A program made the position numbers and the translations under genes. Below, one piece after another: positions 56,152 through 64,000 of a stretch of DNA of 64,000 nucleotides. The notes beneath the pieces are model-generated. The model searched no databases. It was given only the letters and a program-made list of their open reading frames with translations, and had not been told where the DNA came from. The DNA is from Phoenix dactylifera (Eukaryota; Streptophyta; Magnoliopsida; Arecales; Arecaceae), in contig NW_024068013.1 in NCBI RefSeq assembly GCF_009389715.1, positions 186,001 through 250,000 on the forward strand, written 5' to 3'. The first letter of the stretch is position 1. Every line of letters begins with the position of its first letter.

Positions 56152-57522
56152 ATCGCACTCCCGCGAGCAAGATGCTTAGCTCTCTTGGAACTTTCGTTGT
56201 GCAGGAAGCAGGTGAAGCAGATCCACGCGCAGATGATCGCGAACTCTCTCCTTTGCCAGCCTCTTGCCGTGGGGAAGCTTATCGAGCGCTACTTTGCCGT
56301 CCTGGGCGGCGCCGACGACGCCCGTCTCGTCTTCCGGCACGCGGACGTGGAGCCCGAGGGCAGGGCGTTCGTGTGGAACGTGATGATCCGTTGCTGCCCA
56401 CCGCAAGAGTCTCTTCTTCTTTACGCCCAGGAAATAACGAGGAAGCGAGTAATAATGCCGGATAGCTTCACCTATACCTACGTCCTTAGAGCGTGCGCTC
56501 GATTGAGTGCTCTGACAGTAGGAAGGCAGGTGCACGCCCAGATTCTGAAGGCCGTGGTCGCGTCGCCCGTGGCGGTCCAGACGACGGCCATCTACTTCTA
56601 CGCGAGCTGCAAGGATATCGATTCCGCCCGTCACCTGTTCGACGAAATGACTACCAGAAGTCGCGTGACCTGGAATGCCTTGATGACCGGTTACTGCGTC
56701 AACGGTTTGGCCAAGGAAGCGCTGGCTTTGTTGAAAACTATGTTGGAAGAAGGCATGAAGCCCACAGACAGGACTGCTGTGTCCCTTCTCTCTGCTTGCT
56801 CTCAGCTCGGAGATTTGGCGATGGCGAGCGCTGCACATGCTTACGTATACAAAACTGTTCCATTTCACCAAGATTGCTTATTTATCGGCACCGGGTTGAT
56901 CGACATGTACTCCAAATGCGGATGCCTGAGCAGTGCTTCAAGAGTGTTTGAAAGAATGAGCAAAAGAAACGTTTTGACATGGAGTGCGATGATGACTGGC
57001 CTCGCATTCCATGGCAAAGGCAAGGCAGCTATGGAGTTGCTGGAAGTGATGGAAAAGGACGGCGTAGCACCCAATGCTATCACATTCACTTGCTTACTCT
57101 CTGCTTGCTGTCACGCTGGGCTGGTGGACGAGGGCCTCCACCTGTTCGACGCCATGGACAGGTTCGGCGTCGAGCCTAGAATGCAGCATTATGGTTGCAT
57201 GGTGGACCTCCTCGGGCGGGCGGGGATGGTGGAAGAAGCTCACGGCTTTGTAAAGAGAATGCCAGTGGAGCCAGACGCAGTTGTATGGAGAGCACTTCTA
57301 GGGGCTTGCGTGACCCACGGACACGTCGAGCTCGGCGAGGAGGTCGGGAAGATTCTGCTGCAGATCGAACGGGCAGCGACAACGACACCTAGAACCTGTG
57401 AAGACTTCTTAGCACTATCAAACGTGTATGCATCGGCAGAGAGGTGGGAGGATGTCACAGCATTAAGAGAAGCAATGAGGCACAGTGGAGTACGTAACAG
57501 AGCAGGTTGCAGTTCAGTTTAA
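56149..57522 (+). CDS. PLS-class PPR protein (PPR-2)
   Basis: 457 residues from ATG 56149, the first ATG in the frame. The open frame extends upstream to about 55816, but that part is antisense to PPR-1. PPR repeats span residues about 60-420 (VTWNALMTGYCVNGLAKEALALL, IGTGLIDMYSKCGCLSSASRVFERMSKRN, LLSACCHAGLVDEGLHLFDAM, CMVDLLGRAGMVEEAHGFV). An E-type tail begins (FLALSNVYASAERWEDVTALREAMRHSGV) but stops at GCSSV. The E+ and DYW parts are absent, so the C-terminus is shorter than usual. Probable organellar RNA-binding factor. No obvious N-terminal targeting extension. Confidence 0.88.
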   Translation: MIALPRARCLALLELSLCRKQVKQIHAQMIANSLLCQPLAVGKLIERYFAVLGGADDARLVFRHADVEPEGRAFVWNVMIRCCPPQESLLLYAQEITRKRVIMPDSFTYTYVLRACARLSALTVGRQVHAQILKAVVASPVAVQTTAIYFYASCKDIDSARHLFDEMTTRSRVTWNALMTGYCVNGLAKEALALLKTMLEEGMKPTDRTAVSLLSACSQLGDLAMASAAHAYVYKTVPFHQDCLFIGTGLIDMYSKCGCLSSASRVFERMSKRNVLTWSAMMTGLAFHGKGKAAMELLEVMEKDGVAPNAITFTCLLSACCHAGLVDEGLHLFDAMDRFGVEPRMQHYGCMVDLLGRAGMVEEAHGFVKRMPVEPDAVVWRALLGACVTHGHVELGEEVGKILLQIERAATTTPRTCEDFLALSNVYASAERWEDVTALREAMRHSGVRNRAGCSSV

Positions 57523-58514
57523 GCTGGATCAAGAGGAAAACGGTGAACTTGTTCAGGGTATAACAAAAAATTAACTTATTTAGAAAGGAAATGAAATCGT
57601 CTTCTAGACTTGCAACCACAACAAACATGCACAACGTCAATATCCATGCATGAAAGCGACTCTAGTTACAAACGTGTGCACAAATAAAATTACCAACAGC
57701 TAGATTCCCCCTTCGGAACAATTTCTTCAAGCTGGAGCTTACTTTCTAGCGTTCAAGTTGCGCTGTGAAAGAACTGTATAATTACCTGCCACAAGTAAAC
57801 CATCAAACTGGAAAAGAACAACAAAAATAGAAAACAGATGACCTCATCCTGAGGTAGCTATAATATCAAAAGATCTGATGTGTTAGATGCTAATATCACT
57901 ATTATCAGTTTCGTCATAGAGATTTAGTTGCATTGACAAATTAATCAATACAAGACAGCATAGCAAAAATCTACATCTTCTATTGCAAAAATAAACATTG
58001 TACAAAGCAATACCACCTGGGATATCAAAAATCAAAAAGAGAGGGCAAAAAAATCAACAACACCGGATCCTTGTGAGCGAAATTGTAGTCACATACTTCT
58101 TCCTTGATTCTGGATCCGTTCGAGCTCATCATTCTAGTTCCTCGTCATTATAAAACTAGTTCCCAATTAGCTGAATAGAGTGGAAAAGTACAAGCATTCT
58201 AGTACCATCATTTTAAAGACTACTCCATGATATGGCTCGGTTTGTCAGCCCTAAAATCAGACGATGACACATATCCAATAAAATCAGCAGCCAATCAAAT
58301 CTCCGAATAGTCAACATGATCGATTATAGTTTGGTGCAATCATAGTTACTTGAAAAGAAATATTATAACCAATTGGATCAGCAGATAAAGACAACGTTCG
58401 ATCACGGTGTACCGAAAAATAAATATCTTAGCCTTACTAATCAGCAAATATAGAAAGCAAAACTGCCCATCCCGTGAATCATGGATCCTAACCGTGTAGA
58501 TTCATAACCTCTCT
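57523..58514. other. Downstream flank of PPR-2, no gene seen
   Basis: AT-rich 3' flank. No ORF with recognisable similarity. The 3' UTR of PPR-2 presumably lies in its first few hundred bases. Confidence 0.5.
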
Positions 58515-58687
58515 TCTATAAATACCAGATATGGAGATCTCTCAGGTATGATGAGAAATTTGAATACCATACTCATATTTCTATCTCTCCTTCATCTCTC
58601 CTAAATACCAAGTATGGGGACCCCTCAGGTATGATGAGAAATTTGAATACCATACTCTCATATTTCTCTTTCTTTCATCTCTTCTAG
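58515..58687. repeat. Two-copy tandem duplication, about 86 bp per unit
   Basis: 58515-58600 and 58601-58687 share AAATACCA, TATGG, CTCAGGTATGATGAG and AAATTTGAATACCATACT in the same order, with a few substitutions and a CTTTCT extension in the second. Confidence 0.9.
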
Positions 58688-58989
58688 TTTCTTTTGAAAC
58701 TTAACTTAAGCATCGAAGGGTCCCCAACCAACTGGACACATTCCGATGACCCCTTGATTGTTTTCTATGGTTGTAGATCAACTCCAACGTCGTACGATGC
58801 TCCTCCAACCCAACTTCATTCATCAGTTCGTCTACCCATCAAGTCAGGTTTTGAGCAGCAACAAATTAGCGCTAGAGGAAGATCTCTTTTTTTGAGTTTT
58901 TTCTAAATATTTAAGAGAGATGAACTCCAGACGAAACAATCACCATTCCACCAACTAACCTAAGCAAGACTCTAACAACTCCTGACTTA

Positions 58990-60790
58990 GCCCTCAACGG
59001 TCTCTGACTCCACCACTGGCTTCTAAGGCAGCAATGACTGAAAAGTTTAATTTGCTCGTCCAGCAAGTGCAGGCTCTAGCGAAGATAGTTTGAGATGCAA
59101 TGTCTAAGAATGAATGACTAAACCAACAAACTACCGTTGCACCACCAGACTGCCAGGATCGCTCAGCACAATACATTGGTCATTACCCTAAGAACTCTAG
59201 TCGACATCGAGAAGATGGTCTCCCTAGTGCTTATTCTAAAATAGACTCTAGCTCGAGAGATTTGGAATCCCTCTTGTTTGAAAGGCTCTCCAAGAGAGAA
59301 GTCAACCTCAATTGAAGGATCGAGGAGATGAACAACAAAATTAAAGCTATGAGAGAAAAGTAAGCCAACTAGGGAGAAGATATGGAGATTACAACCAATA
59401 CAACATTCTCCAAGATGATTACGGAAGAACCATTGCTAGAAAGATTTAGGATGCCTTAGTTTGAGGTGTAAGATGGCACCTTTGACCCAATAGATCATCT
59501 CAAGAGCTTTAAGACTCTTATGATGTTACAAAGAGCAATGATGCAGTTTTATGCATAGCTTTTTCTGCCACTCCGAGGAAAATAGTTCGCCTTTGGTATT
59601 CTGATCTTTGATCAGGATTTGTTTATTCTTTTGATTAGCTTAGCCGCCAGTTCGTGACTCACTTTGTGAGTAGTCGAGGGTAGAAGGACACCACTAGTCC
59701 ATTCATGGTGAAGAAGAGGAAAGACAAGTTTCTCAAAAGCTATATCAATTGCTTTAATATGATATGTTGGAGATTCATGATCTGGTTTAGAAGACTATAG
59801 CATCAATAGTGAGGAGAGGGTTGAAATCTTTGTGTTTCTATTTCTTCTTGGAGAAGAGGACTTTCAAGTATCTAGCTGAGCTGCTGTCTCGAAAAGAAAT
59901 ATATCAAGGCCTAAGAGGCCATGACAACTCGGAGGGAGGCAATTAAAGGTGGAAATGACAAAAGAAGGGGCCAAGAAGAAAGAGAAGCACCAAGAAAGAG
60001 GCCTGGACATGAAAGGGACAACTGCTGACGTCCGAGGAACCTGCCACTAAGGTTTGAGGGATATACTCCTTTCAACACACCTAAGGCCTAGATCCTGATG
60101 GAGATAGAACATTGAGATTATTTGAAGTGGCCGAAGAATATGATGACCTATTTAGCCCACCTGAATCCCCAAAAGTATTATTGGTTCCATAAGGATTACG
60201 TCCACAATACTGAAGAATGCATCCAGTTGGAGGATGAGATCGAGGCTCTTATTCACTGAGGATATCTTGGTTAGTACGAAGAAAACCGATGTTGAAAGAG
60301 GAAGCACAGTAGGAAACTTACCCACCTGAGAAGTTGGAAAACCACTAATTTATAGTGGGGTCATTAATACTATTTTAGGTGGACCTGCAGTAAGAGGGTC
60401 GAGTTTATCAGTCCGTAAAAATTACGTTCGAGTAGCCCAAGTAGGAGATTAGGCCTTAAAGAGGCCAAGATCCGAAGAGGTCATATCTTTTCTCGAACGC
60501 CGACTTGAAGGAGTGCAAACCTCTGATGATGATACAACTGTAATGGCTCTTACAGTAGCAAATTATGATGTAGAATGAATTTAGTGGATAATGGAAGCTC
60601 TACAGATATCTTTTCGACGAGGCATTCTAGAAAATAAATTTACCAACAGATCGGCTAAGGAGGATTGGCTCTTATTTGATTGATAGTTTTAGTGACCATA
60701 CCTATGGAAGGAGTAACCATGCTTCGATCCGGTCACAGCCAACCAAGAATCTCAACAAACGATCGTTGTGATGGACTTCTTATTGTCCAA
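58990..60790 (+). mobile_element. Degenerate Tat-type Gypsy relic (gag and start of protease)
   Basis: Conceptual plus-strand translation shows, in order, the gag entry FRMP.FEV.DGTFDPIDHLKSFKTLM (about 59445-59525), a FHKDYVHNTEECIQLEDEIEAL-like region (about 60190-60250) and pre-protease sequence (about 60470-60620). All are typical of Tat/Ogre-type gag-pro. Many stops and frameshifts; RT is absent. It ends near the CA repeat. Neither LTR is located with confidence. Confidence 0.7.
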
Positions 60791-60794
60791 CACA

Positions 60795-60796
<2 letters not shown>

Positions 60797-60846
<50 letters not shown>
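60797..60846. repeat. CA microsatellite, 25 units
   Basis: Uninterrupted (CA)25, preceded by an imperfect CACACT. Confidence 0.98.
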
Positions 60847-60849
<3 letters not shown>

Positions 60850-61673
60850 TCAAACACATCTTAATATTCCCTGCCCTGTGCTGCATGGACTAGATAATCC
60901 GGTTTTTTATTAAAACCAGCTCCACAGAAAGGCAGATTCATTTTGGTCACAATCATAACTGACCTAGAATGGGTTAAAAGCAAAAAGGGCATTTGGCCCT
61001 GGGTTTCCACTGATTCTAGCCGACAAAATGCAGCTTCTGACAACATTTTGCAAACACTACCAAAATGATGTCCTTAATAATTTTAGAAAAACATTATAAA
61101 CTGAATGTGCAGACGAGCTAGCATTAAGCATTTTAGGTCTTTTGAAAAAAAAACTTGTGAGACGAATCCAAATGGCATGTCTATGATAGTCATGCTGCAA
61201 CATGATAAAAAGAGTATCTAGTATAAGGATCAATCAACAACAAAGCTGTTATTTTCAGTTTACCTTCCTATTAAAGATATGGGAAAACAAGCCTATACTT
61301 GACACTTCTCATGAAATTTTATCAAATTGCAGGTAACAGAAAAAGATAAAATAAGACATAGTGATAATCATAAGTATGGAAAGGTTGGTAGAATGTCGAA
61401 CAAATAAGCTGGGAAGCTTAGGAAGGCCTTAAAGGTGATGAATAATTTCAAGGATTTCTCCGGATTCACATGAACCCACTTGCTGTCATGAGCAAGCAGC
61501 AATATGATGGTGAAGTGGGGTCTCACCATCCAATAGGCCATGCCGGGGAGCCTCGGTGTTTCCTTCCTGGCTCTCAAGACATTAGGAGATGGACATGTCA
61601 AAAAATTTGTTAGCTACTAGAGAAAGGATAATGAAACTAGGATCGATCCAAATGCCTTGATCTTTAAGGGCTT
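60847..61673. other. Intergenic, no gene seen
   Basis: No recognisable coding or repeat structure. Short minus-strand ORFs (60861-61046, 61368-61601) have no known motifs. Confidence 0.45.
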
Positions 61674-61878
61674 TGTCAGGATCAAGCGCTACTATTACAC
61701 CAAAACCGGCAGGTGTTAGTAAAGGCGCAACTTTATTTTCTTAAACTAGCGCAGGGGCCCATAGCGCCACGAGTCGACTCCGACCAAGCCTCGCCCGACT
61801 CCGACTCCGACAGGGCCTCATCAGTGGGTTCAGGGACCCCCTAATGGTATAACCAAGACCTATGGCTATGATACCAAT
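61674..61878 (-). repeat. Deleted copy of a Copia-like LTR edge with PBS
   Basis: Begins TGTCAGGATCAAGC and repeats the beginning of the copy at 61879, but lacks most of its middle (equivalent of about 62007-62380). Its right end carries the minus-strand sequence TGGTATCATAGCC (61876-61864), an initiator-Met PBS-like motif two bases from the next TGTCAGG. Confidence 0.6.
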
Positions 61879-62430
61879 TGTCAGGATCAAGCACTTACCA
61901 TTACACCAAAAGCAATTGCTGTTAGTGAAGGTGCAACTTTATTTTTCTTAAACTAGCGCAGAGGCCCATAGCGCCACGAGTCGACTCCGACCAAGTCTCG
62001 CCCTAGGGGAAGTAGAAGGACGAATAACCAACTGTAGGGCTTGGTCAAATCGATCGACCAGGGAAGGATACGGGAAAAGGTCAAACTCCATATCATTTTT
62101 CTCCTCAGTTGTTGGAGGTGCGAGAGGAAGGGATGCTGCTATTGATGGACCGGTGCTACCTCTGGATCTAAACCAGAATCAGGGAAGACGTAATTCAAAT
62201 ATGCACTTGGAACCGTTAAATCAATTCCCTATGCCGAATACCACAACCCAGAGATACGAAGGGGTCCTCGGGGAAGCGAGATATCCACGTGTGTCCCCAT
62301 CATAGGGGCAGACCCAAGCTGTCCACAGGAGAACCTTTAGTCACAAAGCAATAGGTAGCAACCGTCGCCTTTGGACTAGCAGCTCCGACAGAGCCTCGTC
62401 AGTGGGTTCAGGGATCCCTTAGTGGTATAA
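61879..62430 (-). repeat. Copia-like LTR fragment
   Basis: TGTCAGGATC at 61879 abuts the PBS-like motif, so on the minus strand this is the 3' end of a 5' LTR. It shares TCAGTGGGTTCAGGGA and GTGGTATAAC (about 62398-62430) with the end of the deleted copy. Contains one GAGTCGACTC (61978-61987). The outer LTR border is not identified. Confidence 0.5.
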
Positions 62431-63463
62431 CTCACCCTACTCCTCCAGCGCATCCATGTTGGCAGGCGGCAGGACTGACTCGGCCTTTCAGGCCTCCACC
62501 AACGTTGACTCGGCCCCTCAGGCCTCCGCCAACAGGCTTTCATTACCATCATACCACCGATCGGAAGATAGATTTGGATAGGATGTAGTTAGAGCTATAA
62601 TAGAACGAAACTACATTACAAATACTCCTATTGTAGAGTCTTACTTACAATTTAAGTGTAGGATAAAATAAAAAAGAAAAAATAGTTAAGATAAAACTGG
62701 ATTGGTTGATGTGTTGAAGATCTTTCTTTTAGCATTACAATATGATATTTATAAGTGATGCACATTAACTATCTTGACACTTGTTCTTACCATTGCATAC
62801 CATATAAGCCACTATTGCCAAGAGTGGTAGGTAGTGCTATCACTTCACCACATCCTAGGTAGTGGCAAAATAAGTGTCATTAATTACTTCTACCACTTGT
62901 CCTTATTAGTATGCTACATGGCCCATTTTTGTCATGCACGGTAGGTAGTACCACCACTCTTCTCACTTCTTAGGTAGTTTGACTATTCCTATGTCATGGA
63001 TATGACAACTAGCATTCTCCACTCTACTAAAGTCCTTATTGTAGATCTATAGCTCTCATTTCCTTTGGTCGACACTATAATTACTCAGTTCATACTTTGG
63101 GGTTTTAGCCTATGCCCTTGATTTGGGCCCCTCACTTGAAGGCCTACTCCTTAGTCTATTTTGGAGGGTCTTTCGAAGCTTATTATTTGATCGCCCTTTG
63201 GAACACTATTGTCGGTCTGAATGTGGAATAAACAATGCCCCCACATTCTATCTGTTGATGCTTAAGAGAGTGATGGAATATATCTGATACTACATCCATC
63301 GACCTTCTAAATGTGAGTCAACTTGGCCGATCAATTTGAAAGAAAAAGCCAAAGAGATCTTTCAAGCTTGAGTAGTAGGTAGAAAATATAGAAGATTTGG
63401 TGGAGGTACAACCCATCATCATGTTTCCCTACTAGCATAGAGCTCTATTTATGTATCAATTTA
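62431..63463. other. Intergenic repeats, no gene seen
   Basis: A two-copy direct repeat of GACTCGGCC plus TCAGGCCTCC and CCAAC at about 62476-62525. An imperfect internal similarity between 62760-62880 and 62880-63000 (CACTTGT, GGTAGGTAGT). Nothing coding. Confidence 0.5.
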
Positions 63464-63607
63464 CACAATCTTGGAGACCTCCATTGAGAAAGTTGACCAC
63501 CGGTATAGAAATTTTTCATGTATATGTACAATCTGCACAATCTTGGAAATCTCCATTGAGAAAGTTGACCCCCCGACATAGAAATTTTCCATGTATGGTT
63601 GCTGATG
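63464..63607. repeat. Two-copy 72-bp tandem duplication
   Basis: CACAATCTTGGA starts at 63464 and at 63536. Both units share CTCCATTGAGAAAGTTGACC and ATAGAAATTTTTCATGTAT with few changes. Confidence 0.92.
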
Positions 63608-64000
63608 AAGGGTGAGTGGTCATACCCCTTAGGGTGGTTGCCCTCTAGCCCTTGGAATAATGGCATATTTCACTGAAGGCTGGTTGAATATTTGCCCCTT
63701 ATCTATTGCATCTTGGGAACAATCGTTCCCAATAGTAGCGATTTGTGTTGGCATGATTCCATCGACATTTTTTCAACATCATGCATATCGAGATCGCCGA
63801 AACCTACTTTGGGATCGATTGTCGGCATAATGCTGTCAGGAACATGGGCGATCATAAGTTTAGCCTGACCCACTGGTCCGCTTTTTGCTTGAGTAATCTA
63901 TCCTTCACCTCGGTCTTTGGGCCTCTAGGATTTTTTAGGATAACGTACGGCCTTGTCCATCTAATAGGCTGAAGTCTTAAAGTTCTCTACCATGATTTTT
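63608..64000. other. Right window edge, no gene supported
   Basis: Only short ORFs (for example 63781-63972) without recognisable motifs. Confidence 0.45.

Noticed and set aside
56176-56871. 231-codon minus-strand ORF and several others overlapping PPR-2
   Set aside because: Antisense and frame shadows of PPR-2 with no known motifs.
60680-60913. ORF with a His-Thr repeat
   Set aside because: Created by the CA microsatellite within a Tat relic.

Overview
This is plant nuclear DNA, about 46.8 kb of nested LTR retrotransposons followed by about 17 kb of chromosomal sequence that carries two intronless PPR (pentatricopeptide repeat) genes. The PPR genes have strongly GC-rich 5' ends that become less GC-rich toward 3'. 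Together with abundant Sirevirus-type Copia elements this suggests a monocot, perhaps a palm-like or other non-grass lineage. The species cannot be read from the sequence. There is no bacterial-type operon, CRISPR array or rRNA.

The nest can be dissected because every insertion has a readable 5-bp target-site duplication (TSD), except the outermost, whose far end lies outside the window. Layer 1 (G1, minus strand) is an old Athila-like Gypsy element, from before base 1 to 46808, with broken gag and pol. Into G1 integrase a Sirevirus-type Copia LTR inserted and collapsed to a solo LTR (2240-4418, TSD CCGTA). Into the G1 protease/RT linker a second Athila-like element inserted on the plus strand (G2, 7071-41672, TSD CTTTA). 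G2 was then hit twice: by Copia element C1 in its 5' LTR (8250-20063, minus, TSD AAAGG) and by Copia element C2 in its gag (22428-33752, minus, TSD CAACA). LTR-to-LTR divergence judged by eye is lowest for C1 (about one 2-bp indel in 1.97 kb), then C2 (about 13 substitutions plus a 21-bp indel), then G2 (roughly 1%). G1 has 3 differences in the 337 bp visible.

C1 is close to complete: gag with two zinc knuckles, a 1020-residue pol (protease, integrase, reverse transcriptase, RNase H), a third ORF in the env-like position, several polypurine tracts and an initiator-Met primer site. C2 has young LTRs but a decayed pol and a gag without zinc knuckles, so it was probably mobilised in trans.

The most unusual signal is the LTR architecture shared by the three Copia families. 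Upstream of the TATA-like box lies a dense array of the perfect palindrome GAGTCGACTC, spaced almost always at 21 bp (two helical turns). Downstream of it lies a series of small hairpins whose stems differ from unit to unit but stay complementary. The same palindrome array also occurs upstream of ORF3 in C1, and in frame within the C2 gag at an exact 21-bp (seven-codon) period.

The flank from 46809 to 64000 holds a MITE-like element, an LTR-like relic with 26-27 bp tandem repeats, a 5'-truncated LINE ending in 37 A residues, the PPR pair, a Tat-type Gypsy relic and Copia-like LTR pieces. The two PPR genes are divergent and their start codons are only 2 bp apart, so at least one transcript must start inside the other gene.
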